DNA of 64,000 nucleotides from Altererythrobacter sp. B11 (GCF_003569745.1 NZ_AP018498.1:2083001-2147000); one strand, 5' to 3'. Positions 44,118 through 51,290 are shown, counted from the stretch's first letter. A program made the numbers and translations. Notes: generated by a model from the letters alone, not told the origin.

Positions 44118-46012
44118 GCCGGCACGTCCGCCACTGCGGGCGCGGCGGGGCTTTCCTCTCCGGCTGGCTCGGCCGCAACATTGAAGGTGAGCGCGGGGTG
44201 CATCCAGTCACCCTCGGCATGTTCGAGCGCGCCGGCCGCGGCGCCCGAAAGCGTCTTGTCTGGCAGCTTCGGCCAGGCGCGGAAGGAATCGGCATCGACA
44301 TGCGGCTGGGCGAGTTCGAGCCGCTTCATCTTCGGGAAGAGCGACAGGAAGGCAGGCGAGGGCTGCCAGTACTGGCGCAGCATGGCGTCCGATCCGCCGG
44401 CCAGCTCGGCCATCTTATCATGCGCAGCGACGCGCCATCCCGGTACATTGGCGGAGCGGATCAGGGCGAGCCCGGCGAGCACGCCGGCGCAGAGGTTCTT
44501 CTCGCTTTCGTCCAGGGCAACATAGGACGCGAGGCTCGCGGCCGGGTCCGGCTCCTTCATGAAGGGGAGGCTGGCGGCGCCGGCGACCATCACGTCCCAG
44601 CTCCTGGCCACGAGCTCCTCGGCAAAGAAGTCCCGCACCAGATCCGCGGGCTCGTCATCGCGCGCGGTCCAGTGGCTGGCGATCGGTCGGGTGCCGGTGT
44701 CCTGCTGGCTCGCGCCGCCGAGCTCCTGCCGCAGCAGCGACCAGATAAGGTAATCCCGGGCGACGGTGCCGCTCGGTTCGAACACCAGCACGTTGCGGAG
44801 CATCATGCGGCGAAGCGAGCGGACGATCTGCAAGCCGTCGGCGGTGAGGCCGTGCTCATCCTTCGCGGAGAGGCGCGCCGCCTGGGCGGCGGTGTAATCG
44901 CCGAAGGCATCGGCGCCGGTGACCTTTTGCCCGGTTGCGGGGACGACCGGTGTGGCCCCTGAGCTCGCCGCGTCCTTATCGCCGGTGCGTTCCGCCCGGC
45001 TGGCTTCCTTGCGCGCCTTGCGGCTGGCCCACCAGAAGCTGGTCTCGACATCGCCCGCGGCGGCGATCGCGATGGTGGCGACGATATCGCCCGCCGGCAG
45101 GACGATCTTGCGGCCGGCGCGATAGTCCGGGTCCAGCTTCAGCGACCAGTCGGTGGTACCAGCATTCTGCGGCGGTGCGGCGGCGAAGCGCAGATCCTTG
45201 CGCCCGGTCTTCTGCCGGATGCGATCGCGGTGCTCCGCGAGCCTGGTCTCGGCCAGCTGGCGCAGCAGGGTCTCGTCCGTCACGCGGCCGCGCTCTTCCG
45301 GACCATCGGCGAACAGATCCAGCTCGAAGCGTCCGCCGGCGGAGCGATAGGCCTCGTCACCCACGAAGCGGAGCAGCTTCTCCAGCTCGCGATCGCCGAT
45401 CTTCAGGAATGCGCGGATGGCGTTGGCGTGATGCTCCCACTGCGGCCGGGTGGACAAATGGCGCCAGGCGAGCAGCTGCAGCTCCTGGTCCTCGGTGGCC
45501 GCATAGGCGCGGGCCTCGTCGATCGAGAGCTGGCCTTCGGCATAGGCGGCGAAGATCTCCGGCGCGAGTTCGCCCAGGCGCAGCTGCTGCCGCACCCATT
45601 CCACGCGCTGGCCGGTACGGGTGGCGATTTCCTCCACCGAAGCGCCTTGCGCGCGGGCGCGCGCGATCGCGGCATGCACCTCGTAAGGGCGAAGTTCGCG
45701 CCGCAGCAGGTTTTCGGAGAGCGAAAGCTCAGTGATCTCCGCCGGCGGCAGATCGCGAACGACGGCATCGATGGGCCAGTCGGTGGGCAGATCGCCGCGG
45801 CCGATCAACTGGCCGATGGCGCGGTGGCGGCGACCGCCCGCGAGGACGCCATGGGTTCCGTCCGGTAGCGGATGGACAGTGAGCGGATAGATCAGCCCGT
45901 GCGCGAGGATCGATGCCTCGAGCGCTTCGGTCGCCTCCGCATCCTCCCGGTTCTGGCGGACGTTGAGCGGGGAGATCACCAGCTGGGCATGGGTGAAGGT
46001 GCGGAAGGTCAT
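44114..46012 (-). CDS. ParB/RepB/Spo0J-family protein (phage)
   Basis: This 632-aa protein starts with a ParB-type N-terminal domain: SPLNVRQNRED, VLAGGRRHRAIGQLI (the CTP-binding GxRRxxA box), and SENLLRRELRPYEVHAAI (box 3), then a helix-turn-helix around GASVEEIATRTGQ. The remaining ~430 residues are unlike chromosomal ParB and contain acidic and Ala-rich parts. There is no ParA beside it, so a classical partition system is unlikely; a CTP-switch DNA clamp, nuclease-like or gene-regulation role is possible. It overlaps its neighbours by ATGA on both sides. Confidence 0.88.
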   Translation of the reverse strand: MTFRTFTHAQLVISPLNVRQNREDAEATEALEASILAHGLIYPLTVHPLPDGTHGVLAGGRRHRAIGQLIGRGDLPTDWPIDAVVRDLPPAEITELSLSENLLRRELRPYEVHAAIARARAQGASVEEIATRTGQRVEWVRQQLRLGELAPEIFAAYAEGQLSIDEARAYAATEDQELQLLAWRHLSTRPQWEHHANAIRAFLKIGDRELEKLLRFVGDEAYRSAGGRFELDLFADGPEERGRVTDETLLRQLAETRLAEHRDRIRQKTGRKDLRFAAAPPQNAGTTDWSLKLDPDYRAGRKIVLPAGDIVATIAIAAAGDVETSFWWASRKARKEASRAERTGDKDAASSGATPVVPATGQKVTGADAFGDYTAAQAARLSAKDEHGLTADGLQIVRSLRRMMLRNVLVFEPSGTVARDYLIWSLLRQELGGASQQDTGTRPIASHWTARDDEPADLVRDFFAEELVARSWDVMVAGAASLPFMKEPDPAASLASYVALDESEKNLCAGVLAGLALIRSANVPGWRVAAHDKMAELAGGSDAMLRQYWQPSPAFLSLFPKMKRLELAQPHVDADSFRAWPKLPDKTLSGAAAGALEHAEGDWMHPALTFNVAAEPAGEESPAAPAVADVPA

Positions 46013-46209
46013 GGGAGAGGCTCCGAATGGGCGGGGGGCGGCAGGGGCGCAGGGTCGGTGAGCAGGCGCGCGAGGCCGAAGCCCGCGGCAGCCAGAAGGG
46101 CGCCAAAGATCCAGGCGGCGAGGGCGAGAACGATCCAGACGGCGAGGCGACGCCGCCGGATGCGTCGATCGCGATTGTTCCAGTAGGGATCATCCCACTG
46201 GCCACTCAT
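46009..46209 (-). CDS. Small phage membrane protein (66 aa)
   Basis: One transmembrane helix (about residues 23-49, LAVWIVLALAAWIFGALLAA) follows a very basic RRIRRRR stretch, predicting a cytoplasmic N-terminus. The C-terminal tail is Pro-rich. Its start and stop both overlap neighbours (ATGA). Function unknown; such phage peptides sometimes act in superinfection exclusion or lysis, but nothing here shows that. Confidence 0.65.
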   Translation of the reverse strand: MSGQWDDPYWNNRDRRIRRRRLAVWIVLALAAWIFGALLAAAGFGLARLLTDPAPLPPPAHSEPLP

Positions 46210-46442
46210 GCGAGACCAAGCGCCGCTTTGTAGGTGTCGAGCACCATCTCCATCTCGCGGCGATCGTCGGGCTTCATCTTCCGAAGGCGGACGATCTCCC
46301 GCATCATGCGCGTGTCGTAGCCGACCGCTTTGCCCTCGGCGTAGACGTCGCGAACGTCGTCAGAGATGCCCTTCTTCTCTGCCTCGAGCCGCTCGATCCG
46401 TTCGATGAGCAGGCGCAGGCGGTCGTCAGTGGCGTCAGCCAT
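46206..46442 (-). CDS. DUF2312 (UPF0335) family protein, GapR-like
   Basis: This 78-aa protein has the full DUF2312 pattern: RLLIERIERLEAEKKGISDDVRDVY in a coiled-coil helix, then AEGKAVGYDTRMMREIVRLRKM and a C-terminal helix ending YKAALGLA. The chromosomal relative GapR of Caulobacter is a nucleoid protein that grips overtwisted DNA ahead of replication forks. A phage copy next to a ParB-family gene suggests DNA-topology or replication functions. ATG 46442 gives the family-typical N-terminus MADATDDRL. Confidence 0.88.
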   Translation of the reverse strand: MADATDDRLRLLIERIERLEAEKKGISDDVRDVYAEGKAVGYDTRMMREIVRLRKMKPDDRREMEMVLDTYKAALGLA

Positions 46443-46560
46443 GAGGAAGCTCCGATAGAAGTGTGCAGAGGAGGAGGGCGGCCGCGTAAGCGAGCAGCAG
46501 GGCACCAGCGAGCCGCCACCAGCCCCAGCGGGCGAGGAGGAGCCATTCAGCGGGGCTCAC
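46435..46560 (-). CDS. Tiny phage membrane peptide (41 aa)
   Basis: The frame starts at GTG 46560 (overlapping the previous stop as GTGA), encodes SPAEWLLLARWGWWRLAG followed by a hydrophobic helix LLLAYAAALLLCTLLS, and ends eight bases inside the GapR-like gene. The overlaps at both ends and the single membrane helix support a real gene. Function unknown. Confidence 0.5.
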   Translation of the reverse strand: MSPAEWLLLARWGWWRLAGALLLAYAAALLLCTLLSELPHG

Positions 46561-46889
46561 AGTCGCGCCTCAATGGTGAAGCCGTCCGTGCGCATGCCCG
46601 CCTCGGCCGCGAAATCGAGGAGCGCGCTTTGCGAGCCCTGGAAAACGCCAAGGGCATAGCCGAGCGCAGGGCCGAAGGCTGTGAGGGCCACACCGCGTGA
46701 ACTGGCGGAATCGAGCACCCGCCCGAGCGTCAACGCCGCCTGCGTGGCCGAGTGCACGGCCAAGTCGACGATTTCGTCGATCAGCTCTGGCCTGCCACGG
46801 GCCATTCCGCTTTCCTCGAGCTGTTTGCGCAGCGCCGCGCGAAAAAGGGCTTCTGCCTCTGCGGACGGTTGCAGGACTTCCCCCATCAT
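46557..46889 (-). CDS. Phage protein of unknown function (110 aa)
   Basis: This mostly helical protein starts MMGEVLQPSAEAEAL and contains RPELIDEIVDLAVHSATQAAL, then a Gly/Ala-rich hydrophobic stretch (ALTAFGPALGYALGVFQG). No known domain. The first of two ATGs (46889) overlaps the upstream stop (ATGA), and its stop overlaps the GTG of the 41-aa gene. Position within the early operon is the only clue to role. Confidence 0.65.
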   Translation of the reverse strand: MMGEVLQPSAEAEALFRAALRKQLEESGMARGRPELIDEIVDLAVHSATQAALTLGRVLDSASSRGVALTAFGPALGYALGVFQGSQSALLDFAAEAGMRTDGFTIEARL

Positions 46890-47386
46890 GCCGGGGCTCC
46901 TTCGCCGGAAGCGCCGGCGAGGTGCAGGCCGGGGCTGGGCGCGGGGCGGTGGGCGCAGGCGGTGCAAAGCTCCGCATTGTGATCCGTCCAGGCGCAGGGG
47001 GCGCCGGAGCGCACACAGGGATCATGCCAGCTGCAGCCGCAGGAGCGGCAGATCTGCGGCACCGGCAATGTTCCGTCCGACGCAGGGTCCGCGTGGAGAT
47101 CGATCAGCTGGGCGTAGACCGACCAGTCGAAACGGAAGGCATGCTGCAGCAGCTCTGCCTCGGCCAAGGTGAAGGGCTCCGTATCGTCCTCGGCCGCGCC
47201 GATGCGCGCGGCGAGGCGGGCGATCTCGGCCGGGCCGGGCCACATGACGGCGAAGGGAAGGGCGGCGAGCTCGGCGGCCACCTGGCGGATGCCCATGCGC
47301 GCAGCCTCGCGACGCAGGCGCAGATAAGCGCCGGGCGTGATGATCCCGGTGGCGACGTCGACCGGGCCTGTTGTTCCTTGACACAT
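46886..47386 (-). CDS. Phage protein with C-terminal zinc-binding Cys cluster
   Basis: This 166-aa protein begins near MCQGTTGPVDVATG, has a helical region (GAYLRLRREAARMGIRQVAAEL), and ends with a Cys-rich module CRSCGCSWHDPC ... CAWTDHNAELCTAC. The same module type (CxxCGC...C...C-S/A-W...LCxxC) is common in alphaproteobacterial phage proteins and is likely a zinc site. Function unknown. It is the first gene after the two hairpins at 47455-47519 and has a modest GGGAG before its ATG. Confidence 0.7.
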   Translation of the reverse strand: MCQGTTGPVDVATGIITPGAYLRLRREAARMGIRQVAAELAALPFAVMWPGPAEIARLAARIGAAEDDTEPFTLAEAELLQHAFRFDWSVYAQLIDLHADPASDGTLPVPQICRSCGCSWHDPCVRSGAPCAWTDHNAELCTACAHRPAPSPGLHLAGASGEGAPA

Positions 47387-47454
47387 GGCAGAGCACTCCC
47401 GCCGCAGGGATCGCGCCCCGCGTGGACTGGGGTTGGAGAGGGTTCGGAGGGGTT

Positions 47455-47519
47455 GCGAGGCGGGCCGGGAGGCGGCCCGCCTCGCAAAGGACGCTCCGCG
47501 CTCGGTCAAACGCGGAGCG
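47455..47519. repeat. Two tandem perfect hairpins inside the early operon
   Basis: GCGAGGCGGGCC (47455-47466) pairs with GGCCCGCCTCGC (47474-47485), a perfect 12-bp stem with a 7-base loop. CGCTCCGCG (47492-47500) pairs with CGCGGAGCG (47511-47519), a 9-bp stem with a 10-base loop. Neither is followed by a U tract on either strand. They fill the only sizeable gap (47387-47527) in the leftward operon, suggesting mRNA processing, stability or an operator. Confidence 0.6.
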
Positions 47520-47527
47520 CTGGCCGA

Positions 47528-48019
47528 TCAGGGCGGGCCGGTAGGGCGGTGGCCTTCCGCCAGCTGCGCAGGGGGCTGCAGCATTGGCAGGATGAGCTTG
47601 AGCGCGTCGAACGCCTCAATGCACTCGCGCAGGGCCTCGGCCGTGTCCTGCGGCGTGGCGCCGGGGCGGGCTGCGTGGACGATGGCGGCGTGTGCTTCGC
47701 CGCCTTCCTTGATCACCTCGAAGGCCTGGGCGAGCAGCTCGTGCCGATCGGCGAAGCGGGATAGCTCCGCCAGCTCCAGCTGGAGCGAATAGGTTTCGTG
47801 GATCGGGGCCCCGGTGCCGCCGGCGCGCTGATAGGCGAGATCGAGCTCGATTGCACAGTCGATCGGGATCTGCTCGCGCGTGTCGGGATCGCCCCAATTG
47901 CGCACGGTGCGCTCCTGCCGGTCGGCGAGCTCGGCCATTTCGCGCCAGCCCCCGGGCAGCTGTCCCGCGATGCGCGCCAGCGCAGCGTCGACGGAGAGGG
48001 GCGCGCGCAGCTTGGTCAT
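47528..48019 (-). CDS. Putative phage regulatory protein, CII-like position
   Basis: This 163-aa protein starts with LRAPLSVDAALARIAGQLPGGWREMAELADRQERTV, a helical segment that looks like a DNA-binding helix-turn-helix followed by RNWGDPDTREQIPIDCAIELD. The rest is helical and acidic. Its place directly after Cro resembles CII-type or Mu/P2-type regulators (GWREMAEL... NWGDP pattern), but the family is not certain. ATG 48019 overlaps the stop of the short upstream gene (ATGA). Confidence 0.65.
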   Translation of the reverse strand: MTKLRAPLSVDAALARIAGQLPGGWREMAELADRQERTVRNWGDPDTREQIPIDCAIELDLAYQRAGGTGAPIHETYSLQLELAELSRFADRHELLAQAFEVIKEGGEAHAAIVHAARPGATPQDTAEALRECIEAFDALKLILPMLQPPAQLAEGHRPTGPP

Positions 48020-48201
48020 GGCCGACCGCGCCGGCGTGAGATGGTACCGCCGGCTCCGCGGTGCCGCGGTTCGGCCTCCCGGCGCGGCCACGCCGCGTGA
48101 GGCGCGCGCCCGCCGGCGGGCGCGGTGGCAAAGTGGGCCCGCGACCGCAAGTGACGCGCGTTCCCGGGCTGGATAGCGCGAGGGGCCATGAACGGGTTCA
48201 T
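48016..48201 (-). CDS. Possible small Arg/Ala-rich phage protein (61 aa)
   Basis: The frame MNPFMAPRAIQPGNARH... joins the upstream gene by ATGA (48201) and the downstream gene by ATGA (48019). Both junctions follow the operon's pattern, which favours a gene. Against it, the composition (many Arg, Ala, Pro, Gly) is what a random frame in GC-rich DNA gives, and no domain is visible. Unsure. Confidence 0.35.
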   Translation of the reverse strand: MNPFMAPRAIQPGNARHLRSRAHFATAPAGGRAPHAAWPRREAEPRHRGAGGTISRRRGRP

Positions 48202-48488
48202 GAGCGCACACCTTCGAGCGGATCGCCGGTGGTGGCTGTCTTGGCAACGGAGGCCGCTGGCTCGGGGGATTCAGCGAGTGGGTAGATGTCCGCCCGTAGC
48301 TCGTGACGGGATATGCCTGTGGCCGCTTCTACGGCGAGAACATACTCGGCCGGCAGCGGCTTTTCGTCCCGCAGCCAGTCGTGGATCACCGACTGACGCT
48401 TGCCGATCAGGCGCCCGAACGCAGTTTGCGAGCCCGCCTTGCGAACTGCCAGCGCCAGAGCGCTTTCCGATTCATGCTCTAACGCCAT
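48198..48488 (-). CDS. Cro/YdaS-like helix-turn-helix regulator
   Basis: This 96-aa protein has a lambda-repressor-type HTH around ALALAVRKAGSQTAFGRLIGKRQSVIHDWLRDEKPLP. This is the YdaS/Cro pattern in which the protein pairs with a divergent CI-like repressor. It is the first gene of the leftward early operon. One operator-like TAACG box (48480-48484) lies just upstream of its ATG. Likely role: shutting off the repressor and early transcription during lytic growth. Confidence 0.82.
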   Translation of the reverse strand: MALEHESESALALAVRKAGSQTAFGRLIGKRQSVIHDWLRDEKPLPAEYVLAVEAATGISRHELRADIYPLAESPEPAASVAKTATTGDPLEGVRS

Positions 48489-48560
48489 ACCGGTTTGCTA
48501 ACGGAATAACGTTTGAGTCGCAACCGATAAATCGAAGTAGGTTGTAACGCTGTGTCGTTA
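48480..48560. promoter_or_regulatory. Lysogeny-switch operator region
   Basis: The 63-base gap between the divergent cro-like and cI-like genes plus its margins contains TAACG at 48480, 48499, 48507 and 48545 and the inverse CGTTA at 48556-48560. The last pair forms a palindrome TAACG-N6-CGTTA that overlaps the repressor start. Repressor-binding sites are inferred from this repetition; promoter boxes are not clear-cut. Confidence 0.6.
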
Positions 48561-48956
48561 GATACTCTGCTCATGGGGTTGGGCGACAGAATTGAGGAGC
48601 GATTGAGCGCGATCGGCATGACGCAGGCCGAGTTGGCGCGCCGCGTCGGTGTTCGACAGAGCACGATGAATTCGCTGATCAGGGGCAATTCGCGATCCTC
48701 GCGGTCGCTCGTGCAGATCGCGCGCGAGCTCCGAACGACGCCGGCTTATCTGACCGGTGAGACGGACGACCCTTCTGCAGCGCACACCGCTTTCGAAATC
48801 AACGCGCAAGAGCGCGATCTATTGGAGGCGCTTCGGTGTCTCAATTCCACCGATCGCGCCTCAGTTTTCCGTCACGCATCTGCGCTGGCTGCGACTGCAT
48901 CGTCGACGTCTTCGCTGCATGACAAGCAACACACATACAGGGGGCAGGGGGAGTGA
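48552..48956 (+). CDS. CI-like XRE-family repressor
   Basis: This 134-aa protein has an N-terminal HTH (GDRIEERLSAIGMTQAEL, then VRQSTMNSLIRG) and a short C-terminal part rich in Ser/Thr. It lacks the LexA-like autoprotease domain of lambda CI, so induction would not be by RecA-driven self-cleavage. Start GTG 48552 lies inside the operator; ATG 48573 is an alternative and would remove seven residues. It is divergent from the Cro-like gene and coupled by GTGA to the HIRAN gene. Confidence 0.8.
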   Translation: MSLDTLLMGLGDRIEERLSAIGMTQAELARRVGVRQSTMNSLIRGNSRSSRSLVQIARELRTTPAYLTGETDDPSAAHTAFEINAQERDLLEALRCLNSTDRASVFRHASALAATASSTSSLHDKQHTYRGQGE

Positions 48957-49468
48957 CCGCTGAGGGCGCAGTTCTTCTGATGGTCGTGCTGGGCGTGGTT
49001 GCCGTGGCGTTTTACATCGCGCTCCGCGCGGCCGAGAGAGGCGTGGTGCCTCTGCCAGAAGAGCCGGCGGCCGACGTAGCCGTTGAAGAAGAGGCGGCGG
49101 TGAATGCACCGTCTCCTGCGAGACGGCGGCGGTATCCCCAGGCGCTCGTTGGGGAGCAGCATTATCAGGACGCAATCGCCGGCTGCAGGGCGGGCGACAC
49201 GGTCACCATCTGGCATGAGCCGGACAACCCGTATGACCCGGACGCCTTGGCCGTGGCCGACCAGCACGGCCGCACCCTAGGCTACCTGCCGCGTGATAGC
49301 TTCGTTCATGAAGCAGTGCTGGATGATGAGAAGGGCTGCCGGGCATCGATCCTGAGCCTCGAGGATGATCGCAGCGGAAAAGGCTTCGTTCACGTGACGG
49401 TCGAGGTGGAGCTGCTGCCGCACGGCGTCGGAGAGCCGGTGAGTTCGCGATCGTACACGCCGGAATAG
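48953..49468 (+). CDS. Membrane-anchored HIRAN-domain protein
   Basis: This 171-aa protein has an N-terminal membrane helix (about residues 6-24, AVLLMVVLGVVAVAFYIA), an acidic/Pro linker and a HIRAN domain (from about 66): LVGEQHYQDAI, TIWHEPDNPYDPDALAVADQHGRTLGYLPRD. HIRAN domains bind DNA ends or single-stranded DNA in repair proteins such as HLTF. Anchored to the membrane, it could meet incoming DNA. It is co-expressed with the repressor (GTGA overlap), so it is a lysogenic-state gene. Confidence 0.8.
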   Translation: MTAEGAVLLMVVLGVVAVAFYIALRAAERGVVPLPEEPAADVAVEEEAAVNAPSPARRRRYPQALVGEQHYQDAIAGCRAGDTVTIWHEPDNPYDPDALAVADQHGRTLGYLPRDSFVHEAVLDDEKGCRASILSLEDDRSGKGFVHVTVEVELLPHGVGEPVSSRSYTPE

Positions 49469-49473
49469 GAGGT

Positions 49474-50406
49474 ATGCCTGCAGATGGCAGATACGCGCGG
49501 ACAGATGAAGAGCTGGAGGCAAAGCTCAGGGAGCAAATCGGTTTTCTTCAGAGGGCAGTGAAGCGTTTTGATGAAGGCTACACCATCGAGGCGATCCACA
49601 TCGCCACAATCCTCCGGGTGCTGCTGCATTCGGGGCGGTCGCCTTCCCTGCTCCAGATCGTGGGCCGCGATTCTATCAGCTTCGTTGACACTGCTAAGCC
49701 GCCTCATCCGGGGAACATGGTCCCCTCCCACAATCTGGTTCGGTCATCGTTCTCGGATGAAGGGCTCCACTTTTTTGCGCCTCTAGATGACTTGCCCGTG
49801 CGAGGACACATTCCGTTCGAGAGTTGGTGGAATGGACCCGTGTTCGCTCATCCAGACGGTATTGCCTTGAGCAGGCGGGACGTCATCCTCCACATGGCCA
49901 ACAAGGATGGAGGTGCGCACGTAGATCCCGCCTTGCCCGACGACTTTTACAAGCTGCTCATTGGTGATTTCGCTCTCTGGCGCCACGTCGCTTTCAACGG
50001 CGAACAGTTGGCAGTGAAACACGTGGAGCGACACGCAATCCGACAGATCGCCCACGAGGTCCTCCGAACGCTCGTGCAGGGCTATCGCCGATCAGCCGAA
50101 GAGGCACATGCCCATTTGCTTCGGCCGGGCTTTGCTAACGGTGGATTTCGCTTTGCGCCGGGCCGAGAAAACACAATCCAGTATGAGCAGGCTGTGTCTG
50201 CTGGAACTGATTACCGTTGGCGCCTGACTATCAAGGATATCACTTGCGGCAACATCAGAGTATCCGCGGGTAGCGTGGTGAGCGAGCCTCTGTGCGAGGC
50301 GGGTCAGCACGCAGGTTTGATCTCGGCACGATCGAGCGAAGCACCTGCAATCAGCGGCGAGTTTACGGACGCGACCATAACCTTTTTCAACTTCGATTTG
50401 GCCTAG
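49474..50406 (+). CDS. Uncharacterised 310-aa accessory protein
   Basis: No domain is named with confidence. The N-terminus is helical (TDEELEAKLREQIGFLQ, then ATILRVLLHSGRSPSLLQ), and the middle holds SWWNGPVFAHPDG and the striking MANKDGGAHVDPAL followed by HAIRQIAHEVLRTL. I believe these motifs occur in a widespread uncharacterised bacterial family, but cannot search. The GGAGG at 49468-49472 is unusually close to the ATG, so the start may be elsewhere. It sits just right of the repressor-HIRAN unit, a common place for lysogenic-conversion genes. Confidence 0.7.
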   Translation: MPADGRYARTDEELEAKLREQIGFLQRAVKRFDEGYTIEAIHIATILRVLLHSGRSPSLLQIVGRDSISFVDTAKPPHPGNMVPSHNLVRSSFSDEGLHFFAPLDDLPVRGHIPFESWWNGPVFAHPDGIALSRRDVILHMANKDGGAHVDPALPDDFYKLLIGDFALWRHVAFNGEQLAVKHVERHAIRQIAHEVLRTLVQGYRRSAEEAHAHLLRPGFANGGFRFAPGRENTIQYEQAVSAGTDYRWRLTIKDITCGNIRVSAGSVVSEPLCEAGQHAGLISARSSEAPAISGEFTDATITFFNFDLA

Positions 50407-50470
50407 AGGGCGGTGCCGCGCGCAATCAGCGCACGACTGGTACGACTTCAAAGGGTCGAAGAACGTGCGA

Positions 50471-50809
50471 TCACACCAGATCGTCGAGCGTTACCTCCAG
50501 GGCGGCCGCGAGCTTCTTCACTGTCTCAACCGAACCCGTCTTCCCGCCGGACTCGATATTGGCGATCTGCACGCGGTTGACGCCGGCTGCGTCTGCCAGC
50601 TGCGCCTGGGTGAAGGCGCGGTATTCACGCCAGACGCGCAGCGGGCTTTCGCCTGCGAGCAGGCGGCCGACGACATCAGCCGGCACCAGCTCTTCCTCGC
50701 CAGCGGCGATGCGAGCCATGGCGCCATCATAGGCGCGCAGATCTTCGAGATCCTCCGCAGCGGCGCGGAGCCGGTCATATTCGGCGCGATCGATCGTCAC
50801 CGTATCCAT
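50471..50809 (-). CDS. XRE-family antitoxin of a HigBA-like toxin-antitoxin pair
   Basis: This 112-aa protein has an N-terminal DTVTIDRAEYDRLRAA segment and a C-terminal HTH (YRAFTQAQLADAAGVNRVQIANIESG). It lies 11 bases after the RelE-like toxin gene on the same strand, the toxin-first order of HigBA systems. The start ATG 50809 is chosen over an upstream in-frame codon at 50824 that would be inside the intergenic gap. It is expected to neutralise the toxin and repress the operon. Confidence 0.82.
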   Translation of the reverse strand: MDTVTIDRAEYDRLRAAAEDLEDLRAYDGAMARIAAGEEELVPADVVGRLLAGESPLRVWREYRAFTQAQLADAAGVNRVQIANIESGGKTGSVETVKKLAAALEVTLDDLV

Positions 50810-50820
50810 GTGTCTTCTCC

Positions 50821-51072
50821 TCAATCGTAGACCGAGCCACGGGGCCCGATCTCCAGAACAGCCAGCACCGCGCCATCTTCGTCCATGATGACGCGCCAGT
50901 CGCCGACCCGCAGGCGGAAGCCGGTGCGACCCTTCAGCGCCGTGACATTGTTCGCCAGAGCGGCAGGGTCGGCGGCGTATTGTTCCACCTTCGCCGTGAT
51001 CTGCCGCGCGGTGTTGGCGGGCATCTTGCGCAGAACCTTCAGAGCCGAGCGGGTGTAAGTGATCTGCTTCAT
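50821..51072 (-). CDS. RelE/ParE-superfamily toxin
   Basis: This 83-aa protein from ATG 51072 (MKQITYTRSALKVL) has the RelE-type fold pattern with TARQITAKVEQYAADP, LKGRTGFRLRVGDWRVI and the C-terminal VLEIGPRGSVYD. Family members cut mRNA at the ribosome or poison gyrase; which applies is unclear. An in-frame ATG at 51090 would add six residues. Two nested palindromes upstream (51080-51116) are likely operators. Confidence 0.85.
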   Translation of the reverse strand: MKQITYTRSALKVLRKMPANTARQITAKVEQYAADPAALANNVTALKGRTGFRLRVGDWRVIMDEDGAVLAVLEIGPRGSVYD

Positions 51073-51079
51073 GCCGTTG

Positions 51080-51116
51080 ATGTAGCCCATAGCTACAATG
51101 TAGTCAAGGGCTACAT
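51080..51116. promoter_or_regulatory. Nested palindromic operator of the toxin-antitoxin operon
   Basis: ATGTAGCCC (51080-51088) and GGGCTACAT (51108-51116) form a 9-bp inverted repeat, and inside it CTACA-A-TGTAG (51093-51103) forms another. The sites lie at the toxin start, where HTH antitoxins usually bind for autorepression. Confidence 0.7.
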
Positions 51117-51290
51117 TCGTGCATGGGGGTATCAGCGCCAACTTGTGGGGGTATTGCTGCCCGGCGCAACTGCGGGAGGGCGCCTTTGCGCGGCTTGGCA
51201 GGATGGCGGCGGAGGGTGTCTCCGCCGCTATACCGGACCGACGGCGCGGACTACGTTGCATCGTTGTAGCCGGCCGGAAAAGCGACTCTC

